Below, piece by piece: positions 43,167 to 51,421 of a stretch of 64,000 nt of DNA. Under the pieces are notes generated by a model. It was not told where the DNA came from and made no database searches. It saw only the letters and a program-made list of their open reading frames with translations. The position numbers were made by a program, and so were the translations under genes. The stretch is from contig NZ_JAQMUB010000100.1 of assembly GCF_028330965.1 (NCBI RefSeq), positions 45,906 through 109,905 on the forward strand, read 5' to 3'. The DNA comes from Oscillatoria sp. CS-180. GTDB lineage: Bacteria; Cyanobacteriota; Cyanobacteriia; Phormidesmidales; Phormidesmidaceae. The first letter of the stretch is position 1; the number at the start of each line of letters is the position of its first letter.

Positions 43167-43703
43167 ATGGACAACATTAGACAAGCCAACTGGAGCGATA
43201 TTGATATTCTGACTGACTTAAGTAGACGTACTTTCTCCGATACGTTTGCCTCAGAGTATGATCCTGCGGATGTCAGGCAATATTTAGAGGAAACATTCTC
43301 GACAGTGCAAATTGAAGATAACTTGTCAAGGCCAGAATCAATCTTTTTTTTAGCTTATAACAATCCGTCATTAAGTCATCAACCGATCGGATATGCGCAT
43401 CTAGTTGGCAACTCTTCCGTCCCCATTGTTGAAACTGTTTCAAAACCAGTAGAGCTGGCTCAACTATTTGTGGAACACCGTGAGCTTCGCAAAGGCCATG
43501 GTTCGAGCTTGATTCAGGCCTGTTTGAATTATGCAGTAGAAAACGGGTTTGAAACTCTCTGGCTCAAGGTTGGAGAACGAAATGAGCGGGCTCAAGCTTT
43601 CTTTAATCGATGGGGATTCAATCAGGTTGGAAATTGTCCTTTTAAGTTGGGACTAGAAACTCGAAATTGCTGCGTCCTGCTGCGTCCTGTGCTGCTTAGC
43701 TAA
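43167..43703 (+). CDS. GNAT-family N-acetyltransferase
   Basis: 178 residues with the acetyl-CoA signature LAQLFVEHRELRKGHGSSLIQACLNYA (R/Q-x-x-G-x-G/S within it) and the later LKVGERNERAQAFFNRWGF. The acceptor is unknown; the layout resembles amino-acid or small-molecule acetyltransferases. It lies between the multicopper oxidase and DUF2933 genes in the same direction. A metal role is not indicated by its sequence. Confidence 0.85.
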   Translation: MDNIRQANWSDIDILTDLSRRTFSDTFASEYDPADVRQYLEETFSTVQIEDNLSRPESIFFLAYNNPSLSHQPIGYAHLVGNSSVPIVETVSKPVELAQLFVEHRELRKGHGSSLIQACLNYAVENGFETLWLKVGERNERAQAFFNRWGFNQVGNCPFKLGLETRNCCVLLRPVLLS

Positions 43704-43756
43704 GTAGGAACAAAGTGCTAATTATTATCCGAATATGTTTCAGGAGTTTGTTAGTC

Positions 43757-43984
43757 ATGCTGAAAAAAGCCAATCGAATTTGGAAATCACCGGTAGGACT
43801 AGGATTGTTGTTTTGTCTCGGCTTGTTTGCAGTTGTTGCGATCGCTCAATTCTGGACGGGTTTACCAGCCTTTGCCCCTTATCTATTCCTGCTGCTTTGT
43901 CCGTTAATGCACTTATTCATGCATGGTGCAATGCATAATCATGGCAGTCGCCATTCCCAGTCTTCCAGTAACAACGAAGAATAA
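43757..43984 (+). CDS. DUF2933 small membrane protein (copy 2)
   Basis: 75 residues from ATG 43757; an upstream TTG-type start is not supported. Two TM segments (about 10-30 and 35-52) contain the family core PYLFLLLCPLMHLFMHG. A His/Asn/Ser-rich tail (AMHNHGSRHSQSSS) follows. Its stop overlaps the TVP38 start by one base, and a Rieske gene follows, forming a three-gene unit. It is a paralogue of 18284-18520. Confidence 0.82.
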   Translation: MLKKANRIWKSPVGLGLLFCLGLFAVVAIAQFWTGLPAFAPYLFLLLCPLMHLFMHGAMHNHGSRHSQSSSNNEE

Positions 43985-44691
43985 TGTCTCGAAAACGGCA
44001 GCGGCGGTTGCGATCGCTATGGCAGCGACAAAATTTAATTGCCCTTGGGGTGCTCGGGCTTTCCCTCCTCGTGTATATCTGGGTTTCCCGCCAAGCTGAC
44101 ACGAATCCGCTGACCCCTGAGGGCCTTAGACAACTCATCGACGGCACAGGCATTTGGGGCATCTTGGCCTACATCGCCATCATTGCGCTGGCCGTGGTGA
44201 TTAGTCCGATTCCGGGTGCGCCGCTCACTGTGGCGGCTGGGGCTGTATGGGGTGCGATTCCGGCAGCTATCTATAGCGTGGCAGGGGGGTTTTTAGGTGG
44301 CTTGATCGCTTACTTTGTTGGCCGCAGCCTAGGGCGTTCAGCCGTCAAGGCGCTGACAGGCAAAGCGGTCTACTTTTCGAAAGACCGAGGAGAATGGCTG
44401 CTGGGCGGCATCATTTTTGTCACACGGTTGCTGCCCGTTTTGTCATTTGATTTAGTCAGCTATGGGGCTGGGCTCACGAACCTTTCTCTGCCAATATATG
44501 CTTCGTCAACCTTTTTCGGGATGCTTCCATCTACGCTGTTGCTGACCTATGTGGGACAGTCGTTTACCGTCGGACTGCCTCTAGGCATCGTCTTATCTGT
44601 CGTGTTCGTTATCCTGCTGATACTGCTGCCCTGGGGAATTCGCCGCTACAACTGGTTTGGCTTGCAGGACATCATTCACATCGTTGATTAG
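43984..44691 (+). CDS. TVP38/TMEM64 (DedA-like) membrane protein
   Basis: 235 residues with about six TM segments. Family features are [25 protein letters not shown], the [18 protein letters not shown] loop and [20 protein letters not shown], which match the SNARE-associated/VTT domain. Members of this superfamily scramble or move lipids, and some bacterial ones affect metal or selenite entry. It is overlapped by DUF2933 and followed 14 bp later by the Rieske gene. Confidence 0.88.
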   Translation: MSRKRQRRLRSLWQRQNLIALGVLGLSLLVYIWVSRQADTNPLTPEGLRQLIDGTGIWGILAYIAIIALAVVISPIPGAPLTVAAGAVWGAIPAAIYSVAGGFLGGLIAYFVGRSLGRSAVKALTGKAVYFSKDRGEWLLGGIIFVTRLLPVLSFDLVSYGAGLTNLSLPIYASSTFFGMLPSTLLLTYVGQSFTVGLPLGIVLSVVFVILLILLPWGIRRYNWFGLQDIIHIVD

Positions 44692-44705
44692 TCTACGAGG
44701 GGATT

Positions 44706-45242
44706 ATGTTAAATCGCCGTCGCTTCTTTCAATACGCGATCGGGAGTGCTTCCACCGTACTCGGGTTTCACTGGGTTGCCGCTAGCCATGCTGCCGCCAC
44801 AGCGGCGACTAAAGAACTCGATCTTGATCAGTTCTGTTTAGAGTATCCCTACAATTCTCGCTGTGAAAACTATCTCCCTGGTGTGGAAGCTACCGTTCCC
44901 GATGGCGAAGCCTACTCCTTAGAGGCGCTGCTGAGTCAGAGCCGCGCGGGCGATCGCATTCCCGCCGAAGGTCTGGAGAATTTGACCTACCTGGCAATTA
45001 CTAATGGGCCAGAGCTGGCATCCTATGGCATTAGCGCCAAATGCACTCATTTGGGCTGTACCGTTGACTGGAACGCCGACGAACAGACGTTTATTTGCCC
45101 CTGTCACGGCTCCCGTTTCGACGCTCTCGGTAATGTGGTGAATGGCCCTGCCAGGGATCCGCTCAGGTTAATTGCGGTGGCAACCAACCAGGATCGTATC
45201 GGTTTAGTCGATCAGTCGCCTGAGGCCAATCCCCGAAGCTAG
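44706..45242 (+). CDS. Tat-exported Rieske 2Fe-2S protein
   Basis: 178 residues. The N-terminal [19 protein letters not shown] is a twin-arginine signal. The Rieske cluster motifs are CTHLGC and CPCHGSRFD, giving the two Cys and two His ligands, with GPARDPL after them. It is too short and out of place to be the cytochrome b6f PetC, which is encoded with petA, so an alternative electron-transfer role outside the membrane is likely. Fe-S assembly in the cytoplasm fits Tat export. The partner may be the adjoining DUF2933/TVP38 proteins. Confidence 0.9.
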   Translation: MLNRRRFFQYAIGSASTVLGFHWVAASHAAATAATKELDLDQFCLEYPYNSRCENYLPGVEATVPDGEAYSLEALLSQSRAGDRIPAEGLENLTYLAITNGPELASYGISAKCTHLGCTVDWNADEQTFICPCHGSRFDALGNVVNGPARDPLRLIAVATNQDRIGLVDQSPEANPRS

Positions 45243-45257
45243 CCGGGTTAGTGGAAC

Positions 45258-46370
45258 CTAGCTGAGCCACGAAGTTTCAAGCTCTTGAAGCAGGTCATCA
45301 ATCACCTGAATATCCGCTTCATTTCCCTGCTCTAAGAGTAAAGTTTTGGCTCTTTGAAGGGCTTCAATCGCCTCTGTAGTACGACCTCGTGCTTCTAGTG
45401 CAATGGCCAGGTGATAGTACCCAGAGGCATGATCAGGAGCGAGTTCTAGCAATTCACGATGAGCGACAATCGTCATCAAAACATCTTGCTGCTCAAAGTA
45501 GAGATCGGCGATCGCATCATGGGCCATGACTGAATCAGGCTCTAACCGAACAGCCTGCTGATAGCTCTCAATGGCGGCATCTAGATTACCCTGCTGCCAG
45601 AGGATATAGCCAATTTGCATACGAATATCGGCATTCCGAGGGTCGCCTACAGCCGCTGCTTCAAAGGCAATTAGAGCGGACGCAATATCATCTTCTTGGA
45701 GATAGGCAATGCCTAAATTCATTTGAATTTGGCTGGCCTGAGGAGCGAGTTCAGCCGCGTGTTCTAAAGCGGTAATCGCTGCTTCAATCTCTCCCTGTTG
45801 CAGCAGAATTAGCCCTAAAGATTCGGTGGCCTGTAGATTTTCTGGATCGTCTGCCAAAATGTTGGCATAAACCTCTGACGCCTCTTCAAAGGCTGCGAGT
45901 TGAAACAACATCGCCCCTAGTCCGAGCTGAGCGTCTAAATTATCAGGCTGTAAACGCAGGATCTGGCGGTAGGTGTTGGCGGTTGCTTCATAAGCCTCTA
46001 GCTGGCTTTGGGAATAAGCTAAGCCAAAGAGAAACGGCAGATTTTCTGGATCTAATTCCAGGGCTGTTTGAAACGCAGCCACGGACTCCTGAAAGTTGCC
46101 TTGGCGAGCCTGCAAGTAGCCGATCGCAGAAAAGATTTTTGGATTTTCGCTATCTAAACTCGCGGCGTGCTGATAGCGGGATAGCGCCTCTGTCAGGCTG
46201 CCTGACTCAACCAGTTCTTTTCCAGACTCTAATAAATCGGCCAGTTCATTGAGTCGGGACTGATCACTCAGCGATTGCCCAGGGGTATGGGCCAAAACCG
46301 GGGATGTAAAAACCAAAAGGCTCCCCATGACTACGGCTAATTGATTGAGTAGATGACTCGTGCGTCTCAA
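45258..46370 (-). CDS. Exported TPR-repeat protein
   Basis: 370 residues with a signal peptide (ending near VLAHT) and about nine tetratricopeptide repeats, each with the usual W/L-G-Y-A-P spacing, e.g. AIGYLQARQGNFQESVAAFQ and AHDAIADLYFEQQDVLM. It would be a protein-protein scaffold in the periplasm. It is the last gene of a leftward unit with a NicO-like protein and VKOR-DsbA, 17 bp after the latter. The partner is unknown. Confidence 0.85.
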   Translation of the reverse strand: MRRTSHLLNQLAVVMGSLLVFTSPVLAHTPGQSLSDQSRLNELADLLESGKELVESGSLTEALSRYQHAASLDSENPKIFSAIGYLQARQGNFQESVAAFQTALELDPENLPFLFGLAYSQSQLEAYEATANTYRQILRLQPDNLDAQLGLGAMLFQLAAFEEASEVYANILADDPENLQATESLGLILLQQGEIEAAITALEHAAELAPQASQIQMNLGIAYLQEDDIASALIAFEAAAVGDPRNADIRMQIGYILWQQGNLDAAIESYQQAVRLEPDSVMAHDAIADLYFEQQDVLMTIVAHRELLELAPDHASGYYHLAIALEARGRTTEAIEALQRAKTLLLEQGNEADIQVIDDLLQELETSWLS

Positions 46371-46387
46371 AGTTTCTCTCCTCTGAA

Positions 46388-47308
46388 CTAGATAGAATTT
46401 TGAAAATTCGTTGGGCCTTTGTAGCCGGTGAGCTGGGCTAATTCTTCTAGGGTTTGAGTCCCCGATAACCGTTCACCGTTGATTTCCCAGGTGGGATAGC
46501 CAGTAATGCCTGCGTCCTGGCATTCTGAAGTCTGGCTCTGTCCGTCGGGCTTGGAGCATTCAATATAGGGAATGGTTTGAGCTGCTGCTTTACCAAATAG
46601 CTGCTTTTGGTCGTGGCAATGAGGGCACCACCAGGCTCCGTAGAAGATTGCGCCTGTATCAGCTAGGTGTTGAGCCAGGGCGATTTCAGCCGGTCCAGAC
46701 TCGGTAGTCACTTCAATGCTGGGTTGTCCATTCGCATCCGTTGCAGTGGCTGGATTGTTGACATTGGCATAAAGGCCGAGAGTACCAACCAAAATGACTA
46801 CGGCTGTGATGATGCCAGTGAAAAAAGGCTGGGATAAATCTGACCAGTCTTGTCCAATCAGCGCCAGCAGAAACAGCCCGGTTGATAGCAACGCCGACCC
46901 GACACAGTAGAGGCAAACGGCCTTGATTTCGGCGGTAAGGAGATACATCAAATAACCACTAAACACCATCATGGCGGTGCCGCCAATGAAAAGTAGCGGT
47001 TGGGTCCAGCGGGTGAGGTTAGCTCGCAGCTCTTTCTGGTCAGTTCCCCGAACGAGAAGCGGGGCGATCGCCAGCCCAATCATGCCCACGTAAGCCAGAA
47101 ATCCAAAGAGCGCCAAAGGCTGCCCAAACACCGTGGCGTAGGGACTAGACAGGACAATATCGCAGCCTTTGGTAGGGCAGGTAGTAGAACTACCTGTGAG
47201 CTTATTGATGCTTAAGTAAGCGGTAACAACAGCACCCACAGCCGCTAACCCAGCCATCAGGGGGCGGGCATAGCGATGAATCCAAGGAGTAGCTTTTTTG
47301 CGTGGCAT
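46388..47308 (-). CDS. VKOR-DsbA-like fusion
   Basis: 306 residues. An N-terminal vitamin K epoxide reductase domain with about five TM helices carries the loop cysteines (TTCPTKGCDI) and the quinone-site CLYC. A thioredoxin-like periplasmic domain (about 205-300) has GAWWCPHCHDQ (CPHC) and the cis-Pro in GYPTWEI. The fusion oxidises periplasmic thiols and passes electrons to quinone, the cyanobacterial DsbB/DsbA equivalent. It could fold Cys-rich exported metal proteins. It is downstream of the NicO-like gene by 5 bp. Confidence 0.93.
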   Translation of the reverse strand: MPRKKATPWIHRYARPLMAGLAAVGAVVTAYLSINKLTGSSTTCPTKGCDIVLSSPYATVFGQPLALFGFLAYVGMIGLAIAPLLVRGTDQKELRANLTRWTQPLLFIGGTAMMVFSGYLMYLLTAEIKAVCLYCVGSALLSTGLFLLALIGQDWSDLSQPFFTGIITAVVILVGTLGLYANVNNPATATDANGQPSIEVTTESGPAEIALAQHLADTGAIFYGAWWCPHCHDQKQLFGKAAAQTIPYIECSKPDGQSQTSECQDAGITGYPTWEINGERLSGTQTLEELAQLTGYKGPTNFQNSI

Positions 47309-47313
47309 AAGTT

Positions 47314-47976
47314 CTAAATATCAATAAACAACGTTACAAACCCTAAAATCACCAGCACTGCCCCGGTTAGAGCATGGCCGCTGAGGTTCCAGGTGGGGAT
47401 GGCAGCAGAAAACTGTTCAGCTCTATGCCAACTCCAGTTCACTATCAGCACCATGCCGAGCACGGTCACCAATAAATACACTCCAGAAACGAGAGCAATG
47501 CCAAACCATCCCAACGCCCCTGCTGATAGGTAAAATGCGCCGATCCCGATGAAAGGAGAGAAAAACATGGCGGTGGCCAGAGTCACGACAACCGCCCATT
47601 TACTGCGGTCAGAATTGCCTGCGATCGCCGCTACAGGGGCATGGTCAGGCTGAGCAGACTCTGACGAGAAGCGTTGCCGCAGGGGGTGGCTGAGGTAAAC
47701 CAGGCCCAATCCAATGAGCACTATCGGAGCCACCAGAGGGGTCACAAGTTCGTAGTTATAGTCCAGTTGATAGCCCAGCAATCCGACGACTACCCCAATC
47801 AAGAGCGTACTGGCAGTGTGAGCCAAGCCGGTCACGGCAGTAATCCAAAGAGTTTCTGGACGAGACCAGCCTTCGGCTTTACCGACCGTCACGAGTGGTA
47901 GCCAGTGACTGGGAATTAGGGCATGAATCAAACTCAGCGCCAGAGTGCCCAGCAAGATTTGAAGGGAAGCAGACAT
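47314..47976 (-). CDS. NicO/UreH-like six-TM membrane protein
   Basis: 220 residues with about six TM segments. The first helix has LIHALIPSHWLPLV, a His-x3-Pro-type motif found in nickel/cobalt and urease-accessory (NicO/UreH) transport proteins. A second histidine-bearing segment is TGLAHTASTLL. The middle loop (RQRFSSESAQPDHAPVAAI) is hydrophilic. Metal or small-ion transport is likely but the substrate is unknown. It is first in the leftward unit with VKOR-DsbA and the TPR protein. Confidence 0.6.
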   Translation of the reverse strand: MSASLQILLGTLALSLIHALIPSHWLPLVTVGKAEGWSRPETLWITAVTGLAHTASTLLIGVVVGLLGYQLDYNYELVTPLVAPIVLIGLGLVYLSHPLRQRFSSESAQPDHAPVAAIAGNSDRSKWAVVVTLATAMFFSPFIGIGAFYLSAGALGWFGIALVSGVYLLVTVLGMVLIVNWSWHRAEQFSAAIPTWNLSGHALTGAVLVILGFVTLFIDI

Positions 47977-48093
47977 GCTTTAAAGAGATTTTCTAAGCAC
48001 AACAACGAGTGTGAAATCCTGTAAATAGCAGGTTTGGGCTGGAAGAGGAGAGCTAGGATCAGGGTATAAATACTTAGTAACAAGGGGGCTCTG

Positions 48094-48279
48094 ATGAAAC
48101 GGACTTCTTTGATTAGTACAGCGTTGGCAACTGGACTGGTACTGGTTGTTCCAGCGATCGCATGGAGCCAGGTCAACCCAACCGTTACCAACTCTCCAGA
48201 AATCACTGATACGGTGATGGTCTGGCATCACGGTGGAACCCATCGTGGTGAACATGGCGGGCATGGTGGTTGCTGGTAG
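48094..48279 (+). CDS. Small secreted His/Gly-rich peptide
   Basis: 61 residues with a clear signal peptide (ending near PAIAWSQ) and a mature tail of about 35 residues that ends WHHGGTHRGEHGGHGGCW. GGGGG lies 6-10 nt before the ATG. Six His and one Cys in a short tail suggest metal chelation in the periplasm. It is convergent with the cation antiporter gene, the two stops abutting. No family is recognised. Confidence 0.7.
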   Translation: MKRTSLISTALATGLVLVVPAIAWSQVNPTVTNSPEITDTVMVWHHGGTHRGEHGGHGGCW

Positions 48280-49311
48280 TTAAATACCATTGAGGACTCC
48301 CCAGAGCACGATCACCAGGTAGATCAAAACCAAACTGTCTAGAGCTAGCACCTGCCAAAGGGCAAAGCCATGCTCTGGAGTGCCCCAGTGGATGAAGACC
48401 GCATACGCCGTTGGCACCAGCGCCACAAATACCAGATTGGTGATAAATAGTGGCAGGTTGCTGATGGAAACGGTGGCAAGGGCGAGGGGGAAAAACGCGA
48501 CGGTCATGGTGACGGCATGGTCGCCGATGACGCTGGCGGTTGCTGCTGTAATTTGGCCGCTGCGGGTAATGCTCCAGGTCGCAAACAGCTCCGGCAGCAT
48601 CGCCATCGGGGCAGTAATAAAAAGTCCACCAATGATTTCAGAAATTCCTATCGCCGCGACGATGTTTTCTGTCGCGGTGACGGTGGAATAAGCGCCAATC
48701 GCTAGGGCCAGAATGCCTGCGATCGCAATGGCTATTTCCTCCTGACTCCACTGAGTTGCCTGTCCAGGTTGACGCCCCCTGAAAATGGCTTGAGCCAAGT
48801 AAGCGCCGTACACTGCCAGCATGATCCAACCATCAATGGGCTGTAGTCCTCGCCAGGGAGCTGGTAGGGCGAGCAGCGCTACCACCGCCACAATGGCGAT
48901 GTAAGGAATGGCCTGCACTGTTACGGCGTCTCGTTCAATCCGCATAAACCGCTGCTGCCGGTGTCTCGTATGGGCTTCCTGGTCTTCTCCCGCTTCGGCC
49001 TGATTGGGTTTTCCAAGCTGGGGCTGACGGGAGGCGATGTAGGCGGTCGTCACCACCATTGGAATAGCGATGATGTTTGACCCCAGCATTGTGCCTAAAC
49101 CGATGTCTGCCACCCGTTTGAGAGCACTGGTTGCGTTAATGCCAATCTCAGGACTGGCAGCGGCAATGCCTACTAACGCTGCTCCCGCTACCTGAGTCAG
49201 CCCCCAGCGCGATCTCAATTTTCCCAACGGTTCGCCCAATTGCTCTGCTCCCCAGTGGGCCGCCCAAACAGCAGCAATCAGTACCGCTCCCCATAGCCAA
49301 GTACTCATCAT
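48280..49311 (-). CDS. CaCA-superfamily cation antiporter
   Basis: 343 residues with about ten TM segments in two inverted halves. The alpha-repeat signatures are altered: GIAAASPEIGINATSAL with GSNII in the first, FITAPMAMLPELFATWSITRSG with GDHAV in the second. The acidic residues survive. Ca2+ or another divalent cation against H+/Na+ is expected. A His-rich central loop (EAHTRHRQQRF) is present. The start directly follows the ZiaA-like gene's stop, so it is co-transcribed with the zinc ATPase and likely shares its ZiaR control. Confidence 0.8.
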   Translation of the reverse strand: MMSTWLWGAVLIAAVWAAHWGAEQLGEPLGKLRSRWGLTQVAGAALVGIAAASPEIGINATSALKRVADIGLGTMLGSNIIAIPMVVTTAYIASRQPQLGKPNQAEAGEDQEAHTRHRQQRFMRIERDAVTVQAIPYIAIVAVVALLALPAPWRGLQPIDGWIMLAVYGAYLAQAIFRGRQPGQATQWSQEEIAIAIAGILALAIGAYSTVTATENIVAAIGISEIIGGLFITAPMAMLPELFATWSITRSGQITAATASVIGDHAVTMTVAFFPLALATVSISNLPLFITNLVFVALVPTAYAVFIHWGTPEHGFALWQVLALDSLVLIYLVIVLWGVLNGI

Positions 49312-51264
49312 CTACTGTGGATTGCGGATAATGCGACCAGCGTTCAGAATCGCCAGCAGCGCTACGCCTACATCAGCAAATACTGCCTCCCAGAGAGTAG
49401 CAATGCCGATCGCCCCCAGGGCAATAAAGATGCCTTTGACCGCCATCGCCAGAATGATATTTTGCCAAACGATGCGGAGGGTCTTGTGGGCAATCTGAAT
49501 CGCCTCGGCCACCTTAGAGGGAGCATCGGTCATAATCACCACGTCAGCAGTTTCAATCGCCGCATCAGACCCCAGCCCGCCCATCGCCATCCCCACATCG
49601 GCGCGGGCAATGACGGGAGCATCGTTGATGCCATCACCGACAAAAGCTACTTTGCCTTGACCGGCACGATTGAGGAACTCTTCTAGCGCATCGACCTTAT
49701 CTTCTGGCAGGAGTTCAGCCCGATACTGATCCAGACCCAGTTTGCGGGCAATGCTGTCAGCCACAGATTGGCTATCCCCAGTGAGCATCGCCGTCTCAAT
49801 CCCCTGAGCATGTAGGGTGCGAATCGCCTCAGCCGCATCTTCCTTCAGCTCATCTGCAATCAGAATCCGTCCGCTGTAAGTACCATCCACCGCAACGTGG
49901 GCAACGGTGCCATCTACGGTGCAGACATCGTGAGGAATATTTTCTCGGTGCAGCAGCCGATCGTTCCCGGCCAGCACCGTACGGCCATTGACCTGAGCCC
50001 GAATACCGTGGCCCGAAATTTCTTCATAGCCTTCAACACCAGAGGTATCGATGGATTGACCGTAAGCTTGGCGAATGGATTGAGCTACCGGATGATTGGA
50101 CTGCGATTCGACCTGGGCGGCTAGCTCCAGCAGTTGAGGCTGGCTCAAACCGTTATGGGTGACCACATCAGTCACCCGAAAATTGCCTTGGGTGAGGGTA
50201 CCCGTCTTGTCAAAAACGACGGTTTTCACCTGGGTGAGGGCGTCTAGAAACGTCGATCCTTTCACCAGAATGCCGCGCTTAGCCGCCCCCCCGACGCCAC
50301 CGAAATACCCCAGGGGAATGCTGATCACCAGACCGCAAGGGCAGGAAATCACCAGCAGCACCAGCGCTCGGTAGGTCCACTCGGCCTGGGATGCCCCGGC
50401 AATCAACAGCGGCGGTAGAATCGCCACAGCGAGGGAAAGAATCACTACTACTGGCGTGTAGTAGCGGGCAAAGCGGGTAATGAATTTTTCGGTATCGGCT
50501 TTTTTACTGCTGGCGTTTTCCACCAGCTCCAAGATTCGGGAAATGGAGGATTCGCCGAAGAGCTTAGTAACCTGTACTGTTAGCGCTCCTGACTGATTAA
50601 TCATGCCTGCCAGCACAGTTTCCCCAGTTGTGACGGTACGCGGCACCGATTCTCCCGTTAGGGCAGAGGTATCTACCTGAGATTTGCCTTCCAGAATGTC
50701 GCCATCTAGCGGCACTTTTTCCCCAGGCCGCACCAAAATCACATCTCCCACGCTGACGGATTCTGGCGACACTTCCTGCACGTCGCCGTTCACCTTTAGA
50801 TTGGCAGTGTCAGGCCGCACCTCCAGCAGGGCTTTGATGGAACGACGCGATCGCCCCACGGCGTAGTCCTGAAACAGTTCCCCAATCTGGAAAAACAGCA
50901 TCACCGCGACACCTTCAGGAATTTCGTGAATGGCGATCGCCCCCAAGGTCGCAATCGTCATCAGAAAGTTCTCGTCAAACACCCGACCCCGCAGGATATT
51001 GCGTCCAGCAGTGGTCAGCACACTCCAACCGCTGATGAGGTAAGCCGGAATGAGGACGGCGTATTCAGCAATGGCAAAGGGGGTATTGTGCAGCGGCTCA
51101 TTGAAAATTAGCCCAATCAAAAAGAGGACTGTGGAAATGGCGATCGGCGTCAATGCTTTCCTCAGGCTGAACTCGCCTGAGCCATGATCATGGTCGTGGT
51201 CGTGATTGTGGCTATGGCTTTGATCGTGGCCACAGCAGCCCTTGTGAACATGAGACTCGGCCAT
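49312..51264 (-). CDS. ziaA: Zn/Cd/Co-type P1B-ATPase (ZiaA-like)
   Basis: 650 residues. A short N-terminus with VHKGCCGHDQ and a His/Asp-rich run replaces the usual HMA domain. The CPC motif in LVISCPCGLVISIPLGYFGG, with the following GAAKRGILVKG, is typical of P1B-2 zinc/cadmium/cobalt/lead exporters. Also seen are VFDKTGTLTQG, QSNHPVAQS, MLTGDSQ and GDGINDAPV. An ArsR-type operator lies 31 bp upstream (51295-51320). Zn2+ export is most likely. It differs from Synechocystis ZiaA, which, as I recall, has an HMA-containing N-terminus. Confidence 0.9.
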   Translation of the reverse strand: MAESHVHKGCCGHDQSHSHNHDHDHDHGSGEFSLRKALTPIAISTVLFLIGLIFNEPLHNTPFAIAEYAVLIPAYLISGWSVLTTAGRNILRGRVFDENFLMTIATLGAIAIHEIPEGVAVMLFFQIGELFQDYAVGRSRRSIKALLEVRPDTANLKVNGDVQEVSPESVSVGDVILVRPGEKVPLDGDILEGKSQVDTSALTGESVPRTVTTGETVLAGMINQSGALTVQVTKLFGESSISRILELVENASSKKADTEKFITRFARYYTPVVVILSLAVAILPPLLIAGASQAEWTYRALVLLVISCPCGLVISIPLGYFGGVGGAAKRGILVKGSTFLDALTQVKTVVFDKTGTLTQGNFRVTDVVTHNGLSQPQLLELAAQVESQSNHPVAQSIRQAYGQSIDTSGVEGYEEISGHGIRAQVNGRTVLAGNDRLLHRENIPHDVCTVDGTVAHVAVDGTYSGRILIADELKEDAAEAIRTLHAQGIETAMLTGDSQSVADSIARKLGLDQYRAELLPEDKVDALEEFLNRAGQGKVAFVGDGINDAPVIARADVGMAMGGLGSDAAIETADVVIMTDAPSKVAEAIQIAHKTLRIVWQNIILAMAVKGIFIALGAIGIATLWEAVFADVGVALLAILNAGRIIRNPQ

Positions 51265-51294
51265 AGGAAGTTCACTCCTATCAGGTGTTGACTG

Positions 51295-51320
51295 AATATC
51301 TGAAATACTATTCAGATATT
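51295..51320 (-). promoter_or_regulatory. ArsR/ZiaR-type operator of the zinc ATPase gene
   Basis: AATATCTGAA (51295-51304), six bases, TTCAGATATT (51311-51320): a perfect 10-bp inverted repeat with a 6-bp spacer. It shares the CTGAA-N6-TTCAG core with sites before ziaR and before an M23 peptidase gene. Confidence 0.82.
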
Positions 51321-51421
51321 AAACCATATAACTCAAGATATTCTGCAGCGGAACATTCCTGTAGAGCACTGTAATGGCTATCTAGACGGCCATTATCTTA
51401 GATTCTAGGTTCGTACAAAAC

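Noticed and set aside
44706..45242. Cytochrome b6f Rieske subunit PetC
   Set aside because: It has the cluster motifs but a Tat signal without the usual long anchor/hinge, and no petA or other b6f gene is nearby.
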